Positions 17,976-26,199 of a DNA stretch of 64,000 nucleotides are shown here, piece after piece. The number at the start of each line of letters is the position of its first letter. Position 1 is the first letter of the stretch. The DNA comes from Pelagerythrobacter aerophilus (GTDB lineage Bacteria; Pseudomonadota; Alphaproteobacteria; Sphingomonadales; Sphingomonadaceae). Location: positions 434,001-498,000 of the forward strand of contig NZ_QXFK01000014.1 of the NCBI RefSeq assembly GCF_003581645.1, written 5' to 3'. Made by a program: the position numbers and the translations under genes. The notes under the pieces are model-generated. The model had not been told where the DNA came from and ran no database searches. It saw nothing but the letters and a program-made list of their open reading frames with translations.

Positions 17976-18226
17976 TCCCAAACCCTCCGCCTCGGCAAAT
18001 GCCCGGTCGAAACAAGCTGCTCCCTCGCCTCGTCGCGACTGATCGAGCGCCCGGCCGACCATGGACCGAACGCAGCCGTCACCGCCGTCTGCGCCTCGCG
18101 GTATGCGGCCTCTGCGGCGTCGAGCTGCGAGAAGGCCTCGGCCAGTGCGCGGGTGCGCTGGAGTTGCGTGTCCTCGGCGGGGAGGTGGAGGACCTTGGCG
18201 CGGCGGTTCGCGGTCGGGCTGCTCAC
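17972..18226 (-). CDS. Small helical phage protein
   Basis: An 84-residue, mostly alpha-helical protein with a basic N-terminus (TANRRAKVLH) and a coiled-coil-prone middle (LAEAFSQLDAAEAAYREA). The GTG start overlaps the preceding stop by 4 bases. No family recognised; early-operon position only. Confidence 0.6.
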   Translation of the reverse strand: MSSPTANRRAKVLHLPAEDTQLQRTRALAEAFSQLDAAEAAYREAQTAVTAAFGPWSAGRSISRDEAREQLVSTGHLPRRRVWE

Positions 18227-19152
18227 TTCATCTCTCCCAGATGGGAGTCGATCTTGGCGAGGGTTTCTCGCGCGTCGAGGATATGGGGCATCGCATCAAG
18301 GCACAGGCCGGCATCATCGCAGAACTGGTCTGCAATCACGCAGAGGCCCCTCAGATCCTCCCGCGCCTCCCTCAGAAGCTCTACCGTCTTATCCGAGGCA
18401 ACAAACGGGCCGCTGGTGAACACAGCAGAGCACTTCACCCCCGCGTCATGCGCAGCTTTGCACAGGCACGACGGGCAGAGCAGTCCGCCTTCATGGCCGA
18501 CCGGTGACAGCTTTTCGTTCCAGACCTCACGCGGCACGAGCAGGTCGGGGAAGCCGTGTTCGTCGCCGTAGGGCCTTCCGCAGTCGTAGCAGCGAGCACC
18601 GTCTACCGTCTTATCGCTCGGGAGGGGGAGGGTGGCTCTGATAGCGGCTGCAAAGTCGCGCTCCCACTTGGAAACGGGATGGTCACCGCTCATCATCCAA
18701 TCGCGGATGAGGTCCACTAGCTTGTCGTCAGTGGCGGGTATCGCCGCGCATGGTCCTTCATGACCCGGTGCACGAGTGCAGCGCCAGCCTTCCGGAGGGA
18801 TAGCGCACTCCTCTGCCTCACTCGGGCTATGTGTTGTGCGGAGGGCGGAGATGAGCGCGTGCTGAGCTTCGCCAAACGAGGCGTCATCGTGATCGAACTC
18901 CGGATCATCGGTGAGCAGAAGCCCAAACCTGCCAAGTAATTCGTGGAACTCCGCCAACTGCGTAACCCCGGAGCACTGTGTTGTGCGGACCAGCGCGATA
19001 CCTTCGTGCTGCAAGCCGCCAAGGACATGCCGAGCGCCGTCTCGCGCCGTCCAGTCCACGTCGAAACTTTCGCTGATGCAGTCGGTGAGGAGGTCCAGAA
19101 CCTCGTCCTCGTCAGTGAGGTCGATCGGCGTCACTTCAACTGGTGCTGTCAT
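18223..19152 (-). CDS. Phage protein with Cys-rich zinc-binding-like modules
   Basis: A 309-residue protein. Middle part has the motif GWRCTRAPGHEGPC, seen in many small phage proteins, and the C-terminal half carries CYDCGRPYG and LCPSC, which together could bind zinc. A helical region LLREAREDLRGL follows. The two Cys modules normally occur in separate short phage proteins, so this may be a fusion of early genes. Function unknown; it sits in the leftward operon between small zinc-ribbon proteins. ATG at 19152 overlaps the upstream stop. Confidence 0.7.
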   Translation of the reverse strand: MTAPVEVTPIDLTDEDEVLDLLTDCISESFDVDWTARDGARHVLGGLQHEGIALVRTTQCSGVTQLAEFHELLGRFGLLLTDDPEFDHDDASFGEAQHALISALRTTHSPSEAEECAIPPEGWRCTRAPGHEGPCAAIPATDDKLVDLIRDWMMSGDHPVSKWERDFAAAIRATLPLPSDKTVDGARCYDCGRPYGDEHGFPDLLVPREVWNEKLSPVGHEGGLLCPSCLCKAAHDAGVKCSAVFTSGPFVASDKTVELLREAREDLRGLCVIADQFCDDAGLCLDAMPHILDARETLAKIDSHLGEMK

Positions 19153-19352
19153 TGGTCGTTCCTCTCGGGGGCAGTTCGGGAATTGTGGGCGCGAATGGCA
19201 TCCAGCTTCCGCCCCTCGCAGGACCCAATGTAGATACCACCCACCGTTTCGGGGCACGGATCACATTCGGCGCGCCACCACCCACTTTCGTATTGGAAGA
19301 GCGTCATTTCCTGACCGCATTCCGGGCATGGCTTCAGTTTCGGATAGGTCAT
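19149..19352 (-). CDS. Lar-like small zinc-ribbon protein
   Basis: A 67-residue protein beginning with KPCPECGQEM and continuing to a second pair, CDPC, with an intervening aromatic stretch (WWRAE). This is the layout of Lar-type restriction alleviation proteins (KPCPFCG...), which in Rac prophage modulate type I restriction. The assignment to Lar is by motif only; many phage zinc ribbons share it. Overlaps neighbours by 4 bases at both ends. Confidence 0.6.
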   Translation of the reverse strand: MTYPKLKPCPECGQEMTLFQYESGWWRAECDPCPETVGGIYIGSCEGRKLDAIRAHNSRTAPERNDQ

Positions 19353-19543
19353 CCTTCGCTCCTCTCATGCAACCCGCCCACAATCTCATCCCGCATCGCC
19401 TCGAACCGGCGCGCGCTGTCGGTGGCGTCGTTCTTGCGGCAGGCGCGGATCTTCTCGTCGAGCAGCGACAGCACGTCGGCGCGTTCGGTCTCGGCCGAGC
19501 GGCGGGGCTCGACGGCGTAGGGGATGAGGCCGGAGCCGCTCAC
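19349..19543 (-). CDS. Small phage protein
   Basis: A 64-residue charged helical protein (DVLSLLDEKIRACRKNDATD is its core). No family recognised. Start and stop overlap neighbours by four bases each, as in the rest of this operon. Confidence 0.6.
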   Translation of the reverse strand: MSGSGLIPYAVEPRRSAETERADVLSLLDEKIRACRKNDATDSARRFEAMRDEIVGGLHERSEG

Positions 19544-19989
19544 GACGACACCGTGGCCCGGCGCGCCGACGTGCGAGCCTTCTTCTCACGCGGCGGGATG
19601 GTCGTGATCGTGGCGGCGTATTCGGCAGTGAGAAGCCACACGGTATCCGCGAGATTAAGCCATTTGCCGGCCAGCACCGCAGCGGGAAGCTCGAGCGCGA
19701 GAACGCACCACATGGCCACCCGGAACCAGCGGGTGCCGCTCTCTGGCCACGTCGCGGGCAGAAGCGCCGCGCGCAGGCCGAGGATTAGGCACCCTGCCAG
19801 CAGCATCACCGTCCAGAGCCAGTGATCGCCATCCTGTACCGACCGCCATGTAATGTAGAGCCCTGCCGCAAACCACATATCGCGGTGCAGGCGGTGCTGC
19901 GTATAGCCGGTCCACTGGCAGAAGCGGATGATCGGCGGGTGGAAGAGCTTGAGGCCGAGCCATTCGTCGGTGCGGGCGATCAGGGTCAC
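19540..19989 (-). CDS. Phage membrane protein
   Basis: A 149-residue protein with about three hydrophobic helices (roughly 38-50, 57-78 and 92-110) and a basic C-terminal tail (REKKARTSARRA). Probably an inner-membrane protein made early in infection. Function unknown; possible roles such as exclusion are speculation. GTG start overlaps the RecT stop. Confidence 0.65.
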   Translation of the reverse strand: MTLIARTDEWLGLKLFHPPIIRFCQWTGYTQHRLHRDMWFAAGLYITWRSVQDGDHWLWTVMLLAGCLILGLRAALLPATWPESGTRWFRVAMWCVLALELPAAVLAGKWLNLADTVWLLTAEYAATITTIPPREKKARTSARRATVSS

Positions 19990-21203
19990 TTGCCCTGCCC
20001 CTCCCCACGCACCCGCTTGAACGCGGCGCTGACCATCCCATCGACCTCGGCGATCGTCTCGTCATCGTAGGCGACGCGATGCTTCGCCCATTCGTTGCTG
20101 GCGATGTTCGCGGCGGCGAGGCTGTTCGCGGCCTCGATCTGCGCGCGGATGTTGGCGAGGCGCTGGGCGGCGGGGTCGGCCTTTTCCTCCTGCGCCGGTT
20201 CCTCCTCATCAGCGTCGCCAGCGTCGAGCTTGCGCGCGGTTTCCTCGTCGACCTCCGTCATGCCGGTGTTCGGGTCGGTACTGATCTCGCCGGTTTCGGT
20301 ATCGACAACTTCGCCGCCGTCCTGCTCGTCGAGCTCGTCTCCCGACGGCAGCGCGACCGGTGCATCAGGTTCGACCGAGTCGAGCGCTGCGACGGCAGAG
20401 CGTGCGGCGCGATCGATCTCCTCGCCTTCGACGTCGCGGAAGATGTCGCCGCTCATCGGCAGCACCTTCGAGTGCCGGCGCATGACGGTCTTCTTCGCCA
20501 TTTCCGCGAAGTGGTCGACCCACGGGCCCTTCGGTTCGATCGGCTTGCCCTTGTTGGCGCCGAACTTCACAACCTGCCCGACAGCGCCGGTCTGGCTAAG
20601 CTGCCTGATCTTGTCGATTTCGGCGCGGCGCATGACCTCTGCTGACCAGGAGCCGTCCTTGAACTTCACCAGCGAGAACGCGGCGACGATCTCATCGTCT
20701 TCGGTTTCCTCGACGGATAGCGACAGGTCGGGTCGGTAGCGGATCGGAGGCTCCATGCCGAGCTCGAACAGGAACCGGCCACTCTCGTACTCGGCGCGGT
20801 AGACCACGCCGACCTGCATCACGCTGATCTCGTCGGACTGCATGATCTTCTTCCGCAGGCCGTAGACCATCGGCATGTACTGGACCTGCTTGACGGTCAC
20901 CCACTTGCCCTGCCCATCCTTTTCGCGCGTGTTGAACGGTACCAGCGCGGCCTCGCGGCCATCGGGCAGGAGCCCGTCCTGCGCGGCCTTCATGCACGAC
21001 AGGATGAGGCTGCGGCGATCGGCTTGGAGAATGGTCGGGTTCTGCTGCGCCGCCATCAGGACGGTGCGCTGCAGGTCCTCCGGCTTGATGTGCGACGGAA
21101 GCGCCATGCGGAACGATTCCGCGCGCTCTTCGAGCTGGCTTTTGAGCACGACCAGCGGGGGCTGTTCGCGCTGCTCTGCGATGGCGGTGGATGGGGCGCT
21201 CAT
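19986..21203 (-). CDS. recT: RecT family single-strand annealing protein
   Basis: A 405-residue protein. The N-terminal 270 residues match RecT: RTVLMAAQQNPTILQ, ILSCMKAAQDGLLPDG, YMPMVYGLRKK and the C-terminal core KKTVMRRHSKVLP. RecT coats single-stranded DNA and anneals complementary strands during phage recombination. After the core comes a long acidic, low-complexity region (about 275-345) and a helical C-terminus not found in the short RecT of Rac, so the protein is extended. No RecE-type exonuclease was found next to it. Confidence 0.9.
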   Translation of the reverse strand: MSAPSTAIAEQREQPPLVVLKSQLEERAESFRMALPSHIKPEDLQRTVLMAAQQNPTILQADRRSLILSCMKAAQDGLLPDGREAALVPFNTREKDGQGKWVTVKQVQYMPMVYGLRKKIMQSDEISVMQVGVVYRAEYESGRFLFELGMEPPIRYRPDLSLSVEETEDDEIVAAFSLVKFKDGSWSAEVMRRAEIDKIRQLSQTGAVGQVVKFGANKGKPIEPKGPWVDHFAEMAKKTVMRRHSKVLPMSGDIFRDVEGEEIDRAARSAVAALDSVEPDAPVALPSGDELDEQDGGEVVDTETGEISTDPNTGMTEVDEETARKLDAGDADEEEPAQEEKADPAAQRLANIRAQIEAANSLAAANIASNEWAKHRVAYDDETIAEVDGMVSAAFKRVRGEGQGK

Positions 21204-21230
21204 GTTAATTTTCTCCGCTGGAATTGAGGG

Positions 21231-21512
21231 TCAGAAGGGCAGCGGAACGCCATCGAACGGGTCGGTGGCGTCCTCGCTTTCGTCGGACGCATCAGCATCC
21301 GGCTCGACGTCAGGGGTGTAGAGGCCGAGGATCGGCTTGCAGGCGAACGGCGGCGCTTCATCGCTGATCGCGTCGACCGTGACGCGCTGCCAGCCATCGC
21401 CCGACTTATCGGGCACCTTGACGATGTCACCTTTGGTCAGCGGTTCGCCCTCCCACTCGTAGGTGTAGGCGCGCTTGTCCTCGGGGCGGAATTTGCAGGC
21501 GACATACTGCAT
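21231..21512 (-). CDS. Small acidic-tailed phage protein
   Basis: A 93-residue protein of unknown fold: a beta-rich N-terminus (YVACKFRPEDKRAYTYEW, then a KGDIVKVPD turn) and a strongly acidic tail that ends VPLPF. That acidic tail with a terminal Pro-x-Phe resembles the SSB C-terminal tip that recruits DNA-processing enzymes. Position directly upstream of recT in transcription order makes a recombination role plausible but unproven. Confidence 0.65.
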   Translation of the reverse strand: MQYVACKFRPEDKRAYTYEWEGEPLTKGDIVKVPDKSGDGWQRVTVDAISDEAPPFACKPILGLYTPDVEPDADASDESEDATDPFDGVPLPF

Positions 21513-21536
21513 CGGATTGGTCCTTTCGTCCGGGGG

Positions 21537-22397
21537 TCAGCGGTAGTTGGCCTTGGCGACCGGCCAGATGCGGACACCTTCGATCTTGCGGGATCCGGCG
21601 CGCACGCGGCGGGCGATGGCCTTGTCGATCGCCTCGCGGACCTTCTCGTCGTCGGAGCAGCCCATGAAGGCGACCTCGTAGTCGGTGACCTCGCACTTCC
21701 ATTCCTGCTTGCCGGAGACGGTCGCGCCAGCATCCGAGCGGACGGGCTCAGGCGCAGCACTTGCGGAGGGCGACAGGGCAGCGGAGGACATCGCCTCTTC
21801 CGCCTCGGCTGCGGCCTGCGCGGCACGCTCCTCCGCAGCGCGGCGCTCTTCCTCGTTCGCGGCATTCTGCGCGGCGGCGCGAGCTTCGGCTTCGGCGGCC
21901 TCCCGCTTCCGCTCGGCTTCGGCCGCACGCTCGGCGGCAGCGCGCTCCTCGGCGGCAGCGCGTTCACGCTCGGCGCGCAGTGCGGCCTCCCGCTTGGCGA
22001 CGAACGCATCGCCGATGCTTTCGACCTTTAGCTTCGCCGCTTCGACCCGCTCGTTCAGCGCGTTCTTCTCGGCGTCCACCAGGCGGCCGGCGAGCAGGTG
22101 CGGTTCCTTCACCGATTTGTGCGTCTTGTTGATGTGCGCGATGCAGGCCCGGTAGGCCTTCACCAGATCGCCACACTTGCCGAGCGTCTCGTCGTCCTCA
22201 GCGCGGGCGCGATCCGCGGCATCGACCAGCTCGTTCAGCTTCTCGAGGAACTGCGGCCGCTCGCGCAGCAGCTCGGCGCGGAACTCCTCGGGAATGATAT
22301 CTTCCAGCGGGGGCTTGTTGTGGCCCATATGCGCTGCGGCCGGTGCGGGCGTGGACGGCCATGCCGGAACGTCATCGAATACTGGTTTCGTGGCCAT
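21537..22397 (-). CDS. Coiled-coil phage protein
   Basis: A 286-residue protein. After GHNKPPLED, a motif frequent near the start of phage proteins encoded beside RecT, come helices and then a long Ala/Glu/Arg coiled coil (about 125-205), and a C-terminal domain (EWKCEVTDYEVAF...) like those of RecT-neighbour nucleases or accessory proteins. Probably an accessory factor of the recombination module. Start at the ATG after a weak ribosome site; a longer frame exists. Confidence 0.7.
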   Translation of the reverse strand: MATKPVFDDVPAWPSTPAPAAAHMGHNKPPLEDIIPEEFRAELLRERPQFLEKLNELVDAADRARAEDDETLGKCGDLVKAYRACIAHINKTHKSVKEPHLLAGRLVDAEKNALNERVEAAKLKVESIGDAFVAKREAALRAERERAAAEERAAAERAAEAERKREAAEAEARAAAQNAANEEERRAAEERAAQAAAEAEEAMSSAALSPSASAAPEPVRSDAGATVSGKQEWKCEVTDYEVAFMGCSDDEKVREAIDKAIARRVRAGSRKIEGVRIWPVAKANYR

Positions 22398-22411
22398 GTC
22401 AGAGGCTCCTT

Positions 22412-22810
22412 TCAAAACGGAAGCGGCTCGCCGGGATCGAGCGGATCGCGGCGCTTGCGGTGGTCGGCGTAAGCGGAATCGGGAGCGTGCTGCCTGGCCC
22501 ACTCCTGCCGTGCGATGGCGCGGCGATAGTCCTGCTCGGTCACGGGCTCGCCGGCGCAATCCGGCCAGACGCGATCGAGATCCACCGGCTCGCCATTGAA
22601 CTCGGCCTGCCAGCGCCAGGAGCGGTCAAGCTCCTCACCGGTGACAGGATCGTGCGGCGGCCCGAACCAGATGCGCACGACGCCGCGGACGCCGCCCGAA
22701 CGCATGCGGAAGCGGTAGAACCCGGCAGTCGGCTTGGTGACGTCGGTCCCGGCGAACACCCGGCGCATCGTCTGCGCGGCATCGGCATAGGTGACGGGTG
22801 GGTGGGTCAT
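22412..22810 (-). CDS. Phage protein of unknown function
   Basis: A 132-residue protein with a compact beta-rich middle (VVRIWFGPPHDP, WRWQAEFNGEPVD) and a C-terminus ending GEPLPF after acidic residues. It is conserved in type with other alphaproteobacterial prophage early proteins, but I cannot name a family. Its start overlaps the stop of the short membrane peptide gene upstream (ATGA). Confidence 0.65.
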   Translation of the reverse strand: MTHPPVTYADAAQTMRRVFAGTDVTKPTAGFYRFRMRSGGVRGVVRIWFGPPHDPVTGEELDRSWRWQAEFNGEPVDLDRVWPDCAGEPVTEQDYRRAIARQEWARQHAPDSAYADHRKRRDPLDPGEPLPF

Positions 22811-22932
22811 TTCAGCACCACTTCGCCGCTCGCCACCGCCGCAACCCCAGCGATGATCCCGTTCGCCATCAGCAGGACGAGCAGCCCGAGCGTGAGGCCG
22901 AGGGCGGTGCGGAGGGTGTGGGGGTGGGTCAT
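22807..22932 (-). CDS. 41-residue membrane peptide
   Basis: A short ORF (41 residues) lying exactly between two genes, with 4-base ATGA overlaps at both ends. It has one strong hydrophobic helix (ALGLTLGLLVLLMANGIIAG). The overlaps, the same-strand setting and the TM pattern make it a likely real gene despite its size. Function unknown. Confidence 0.6.
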   Translation of the reverse strand: MTHPHTLRTALGLTLGLLVLLMANGIIAGVAAVASGEVVLK

Positions 22933-23786
22933 ATGTGGCAGTCCACGACCGTCAGCCACGCGGTGGGCTCAAGGCCGTCCAGCAGCTTGCGGAACTCGGC
23001 CGTCCAGGCGCCCTCTTCCTTCTCGTCCGAAACGAGAGCCCACCAGCCCATCTTGCCGCGCTCGAACCAGCTTCCGTCCTTCACGACCGCAAAGGTGTTC
23101 AGCGACGCGTCGGCGGCACGTTGGCCGAATTCGTCGCGCGTGCGGCGGGTGGCGTCGACCTCGTCGTCGAGGCTCCAGCTATTCGGGAATTGCGCCTTGA
23201 GTGCCGCGACCGCGGGCTGTGCCCAGTAAGCGGCTCGCGCGACTTCGATGTTCCCTACGCGCTCGCGGAGCGCCGCCCACTCTTCGATCGCGGGCAGGCC
23301 ATCCGTCACTTGGTGAACCTGATCCCATAGTGTCACGGCTTCCTCGCGCGCTTCGTTGCGGAGCGCATCGATGTCGATGTCCTGCATCATGGCCTGATCG
23401 CTTGCGAGCGGATGATCGCTGGCACGACTGCCGAGCACACCCGGCCGGCCGAGTATCGGCGCCTCCCCGCACTTGAGGCGGAGAAGGCCGCTCCAGCGCC
23501 CTCCGACGACCCACCAGTCCCACTTCGCGTTCGGATTGGTGTGGTGATACCAGCGCCCGTCGTCGCGCTTCTCTGCGCTACTCCAGCCCTCTACGAACTC
23601 GTCGAAGGGCTTTCCCTCGCCATACTTGGCATGGTCCGCGACCAACTCGTCGGTCACATCGACATCGACAACATACTCGTCATCGACGCCGGTGCATTCG
23701 TACTCGTGCCATGGCTGCAAGATCGCAGCGAGGGCGTCATCGTCCGGCTGCTGATCGGTGATTACGAGAACTGAGAAATGTGACAT
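22929..23786 (-). CDS. Conserved phage protein with KWDWWVVGGRW motif
   Basis: A 285-residue protein starting MSHFSVLVITD and carrying NAKWDWWVVGGRWSG around residue 85. Proteins with this start and the KWDWxxxGGRW motif are widespread in phages and mobile elements, with no known function that I can state. The rest is mixed alpha/beta with aromatic residues. Start is well supported by homologous N-terminus. Confidence 0.7.
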   Translation of the reverse strand: MSHFSVLVITDQQPDDDALAAILQPWHEYECTGVDDEYVVDVDVTDELVADHAKYGEGKPFDEFVEGWSSAEKRDDGRWYHHTNPNAKWDWWVVGGRWSGLLRLKCGEAPILGRPGVLGSRASDHPLASDQAMMQDIDIDALRNEAREEAVTLWDQVHQVTDGLPAIEEWAALRERVGNIEVARAAYWAQPAVAALKAQFPNSWSLDDEVDATRRTRDEFGQRAADASLNTFAVVKDGSWFERGKMGWWALVSDEKEEGAWTAEFRKLLDGLEPTAWLTVVDCHI

Positions 23787-24221
23787 CTAGAAAATCTCCA
23801 CAATCGTCCGATCCAGCCCCACCGCATCATCCCGCAGCGCATCAAACGGCCGCTCCGGCTCGAAATCGAAGATCGGCAGCGCGAACAGCTCGTCGGCGTA
23901 GAGCGGGCGAACCGACCTCCGCTCGCCAGTGGCCTCGCACTTGCGCCACACGGCCTGCGACCGCTGCTTGATGCCGTAGCTGCGCAGGACACCGGCTCGG
24001 CGTGCTTCGTCGCGGGCGTGGATCAGCAGCGCGTCCTTGTGTTGGAGCCCGGTGCCGTCGATCGCCCTCGCCAGCGCCTCGGTGATGTCGCCGGGGGCGC
24101 CGATGTCGAGCGGGATCGCGGGATGCAGCGAGCCGTGTGGGACGCGCCAGGCGCGGAAGGTGACGGTGCGGGTGTTGATGCGCGCATCGTTCGCGATGTG
24201 GCGGATGGGGATGGCGGTCAC
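23787..24221 (-). CDS. Phage protein of unknown function
   Basis: A 144-residue mixed-charge protein: an N-terminal beta region (TVTFRAWRVPHGSLHPAI) and a helical middle with a long basic/acidic segment. No motif recognised. It overlaps its upstream neighbour by four bases and abuts the next gene. Confidence 0.6.
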   Translation of the reverse strand: MTAIPIRHIANDARINTRTVTFRAWRVPHGSLHPAIPLDIGAPGDITEALARAIDGTGLQHKDALLIHARDEARRAGVLRSYGIKQRSQAVWRKCEATGERRSVRPLYADELFALPIFDFEPERPFDALRDDAVGLDRTIVEIF

Positions 24222-24631
24222 TGTGCACCGCCTTTCGGAAAGAGTGGGCGCAGTTCGTCGGTCAGCGTGAACTCAATCGACACGAGGCCGCCGAGAGGGC
24301 GCACACTGCCGTAGACGAGCCGCTCGTAGCACGCGGCCTCAGCACTCCATTCGACGAGTCCGCCGCTGAATGAGGAGGTGTAGACCCTGCCATCCCTCAC
24401 GCCCCACATTTCGTCGACGCCCACCGAGCCGTTCTCAAAATTGAGGGTCGGGCATCCGATCAGATCATCAATGCTTTCGTCGTGCTCGATCAGGCCGAGC
24501 TTGATCGCATCGCCGACCATGTGCGGCAGGTTCTCGAAGAAGTCGCCCGCTTCGATCCGCACCTCATCCCATTCGCGGTGCGATACCTTGTGCTCGATTG
24601 AGCACGGCATGTGTGAGGGCGACGCGCTCAC
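24218..24631 (-). CDS. Phage protein of unknown function
   Basis: A 137-residue protein beginning at a GTG that overlaps the upstream stop (GTGA). It has a helical N-terminal half (DFFENLPHMVGDAIKLGLIE) and a beta-rich C-terminal half. No family recognised. The upstream in-frame extension to 24835 is a shadow of the neighbouring gene. Confidence 0.58.
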   Translation of the reverse strand: MSASPSHMPCSIEHKVSHREWDEVRIEAGDFFENLPHMVGDAIKLGLIEHDESIDDLIGCPTLNFENGSVGVDEMWGVRDGRVYTSSFSGGLVEWSAEAACYERLVYGSVRPLGGLVSIEFTLTDELRPLFPKGGAQ

Positions 24632-25098
24632 GACACCGCCCTCCCCTCGCCAGCCTTCCGGCCGGCAAGCTCCTCGGCGACGACCTCCGCGACCTCGGGA
24701 ACCGAGGCGTAGAGATCGAGCCAGCGGGTCGCGCGAGCCTCGTTGTAGGGGCTCTGCGTGGCAGTGAAGGTATGGCCGAGCTCGGCGTCGACGGCAGCGA
24801 TGCGCAGCGCTTTCAGGCGCTCGTACGCGTCCCATGCCGCTTCACTGAGAGGCCGGAGCTCGGTCTTATCGAACAGCGAGCCCCAGAGGCTGTCAGCCTT
24901 GTCGCGGCGGACGTCAGCGGGCTCGATCGTCTCGAGGATGGCGCGCGCCTTCGGGCTGCGGTGCCATTCGTGAGCTTTGCCGGGCTCGCTTGCTACCTCT
25001 GCGAGCCCGGGGGTTGCGCCGGCGATGCGCGCAGACAGGGGGGCAGCGCGCGGACGGTGGGGGGTGGTAGCGACGGCGATTTTCGAGGGGGCGTTCAT
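24628..25098 (-). CDS. Phage protein of unknown function
   Basis: A 156-residue, mainly helical protein with an Ala/Pro-rich N-terminus. Segment EAAWDAYERLKALRIAAVDA is a regular amphipathic helix. No enzymatic motif is visible. ATG at 25098 overlaps the preceding stop codon. Confidence 0.6.
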   Translation of the reverse strand: MNAPSKIAVATTPHRPRAAPLSARIAGATPGLAEVASEPGKAHEWHRSPKARAILETIEPADVRRDKADSLWGSLFDKTELRPLSEAAWDAYERLKALRIAAVDAELGHTFTATQSPYNEARATRWLDLYASVPEVAEVVAEELAGRKAGEGRAVS

Positions 25099-25358
25099 GC
25101 GCGGTACTCCAGCACGTACCGCTTCGCCTCTTCCTTGCTGACGTCCTTGCCGTCCCAATCGAGGTAGACGGTGTCAGCATCGAGGGCGTCGATGATGTCG
25201 CAGATTGCCTGTTTCTGGCTGTCGGTGTCCTGCTGCTGCATCGCGCCGAGAGCCGTGGGCTCTTCATGGTAGCGCTGCAGTGCCTTGAACGCGGGACCGT
25301 CCTCGTTGAGGTCCCAGCCCTTCAATGTGCCCCACTTAAGGGAAAGGCTCTCCGCCAT
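25095..25358 (-). CDS. First gene of leftward early operon, unknown function
   Basis: An 87-residue acidic protein. It is the promoter-proximal gene after the putative PL and its operator, so it would be the first early product after induction. The C-terminal segment YLDWDGKDVSKEEAKRYV is helical; no family recognised. Genes in this position often encode antitermination or host-takeover factors, but nothing in the sequence supports a specific role. Confidence 0.65.
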   Translation of the reverse strand: MAESLSLKWGTLKGWDLNEDGPAFKALQRYHEEPTALGAMQQQDTDSQKQAICDIIDALDADTVYLDWDGKDVSKEEAKRYVLEYRA

Positions 25359-25406
25359 GCTTCATCTCCAACTTGCCCCGGGACTGGCCCGGTTCGTTGA
25401 AGACGT

Positions 25407-25457
25407 TTTGCGCGATACGCAAAGAGAGGTCAAGCCCCTTTTTGCGTATTGTGCAAT
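25407..25457. promoter_or_regulatory. OL-like operator pair and probable PL promoter
   Basis: Two 17-bp dyads: 25407-25423 (TTTGCGCGATACGCAAA, perfect 6-base arms) and 25441-25457 (TTTGCGTATTGTGCAAT). On the minus strand a TTGACC box (25428-25433) lies between them, suited as a -35 for leftward transcription of the early operon, with the first dyad in the spacer. The second dyad touches the repressor stop codon. Together with 26140-26190 this mirrors lambda OL/OR. Confidence 0.75.
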
Positions 25458-26105
25458 TTATTCCGGAATGATGGCGGCTACTACGATTCCGATTATGTGC
25501 GCCTGACTGACGCCTTCTTCCTCTTGATCCACGCGGAAGCTGCTCTGGAAGGCGGGATTATCCGACTTCGGCACAAGCCATTCCACGCCGTCAGCGTCGC
25601 GGTGATATTCCTTCACCGTCGTTTCGGTCTCGTCGCCGTTGCGAATGCGCTGGACGATCACGCGCTTGCCGTTCGGGATTGTCTGGTCGCCGGTGTAGGC
25701 AACGCAGTCTAGGATGGTGCCGTGCGGGTAGACCTGGTTCATACTCTCGCCGACGACGCGGAGCCCAAAACGCTCACGTAGGCTGACCTTTATGTCCGCG
25801 CGCCCAGTATAGCGCTCCCACTCATCCTCGGCGAACTGCCACGCTTCTTTCCACACGCCGGCCTGCACGTCGCCTTTCACATAGAGCGTCGGTCCCAGGG
25901 CTTCGAAGGGGCTATCGTCTTCCTCGAATATGTCGCCGATCCGGCACTCATATGAGCGCGCCAGCTCGGGCAACCTTTCACTAGGGATGTTGTTGTTACC
26001 GCTCTCCCAGCGCGAGAGCTGGCTCACCGAAAAGCCGCTGCGATCGGCCATCGCTTCCAGTGTGAGGCCGAGGCGCTCGCGAAACTGTTTGAGCTTTATG
26101 CGCAT
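25458..26105 (-). CDS. S24-family prophage repressor (CI-like)
   Basis: A 215-residue repressor. N-terminal XRE helix-turn-helix (about 6-40: LGLTLEAMADRSGFSVSQLS), an A82-G83 self-cleavage site in DVQAGVWKE, and a LexA/S24 serine-lysine peptidase with S121 (VVGESMNQ) and K165 (TTVKEY). Such repressors hold lysogeny and cleave themselves when RecA is activated. ATG at 26105 is chosen because an upstream in-frame ATG at 26141 lies inside an operator dyad. It is transcribed leftward from OR, like lambda cI. Confidence 0.9.
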   Translation of the reverse strand: MRIKLKQFRERLGLTLEAMADRSGFSVSQLSRWESGNNNIPSERLPELARSYECRIGDIFEEDDSPFEALGPTLYVKGDVQAGVWKEAWQFAEDEWERYTGRADIKVSLRERFGLRVVGESMNQVYPHGTILDCVAYTGDQTIPNGKRVIVQRIRNGDETETTVKEYHRDADGVEWLVPKSDNPAFQSSFRVDQEEEGVSQAHIIGIVVAAIIPE

Positions 26106-26139
26106 CGCGCACGGCTCGCACGGCGGAATTTCCCCCGCC

Positions 26140-26190
26140 ATAGCGTGATACGCAAAAATGGGCCTTGTGCTGATTTGCGTATTGCGCAAT
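26140..26190. promoter_or_regulatory. OR-like operator pair between repressor and cro-like gene
   Basis: Two dyads of the same class as at OL: 26140-26156 (ATAGCGTGATACGCAAA) and 26174-26190 (TTTGCGTATTGCGCAAT). The rightward promoter likely uses TTGTGC (26165-26170) and AATATA (26188-26193), 17 bases apart, so the second dyad covers the spacer. The predicted start of transcription falls within a few bases of the cro-like ATG at 26200. Confidence 0.75.
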
Positions 26191-26199
26191 ATAGTCAGC

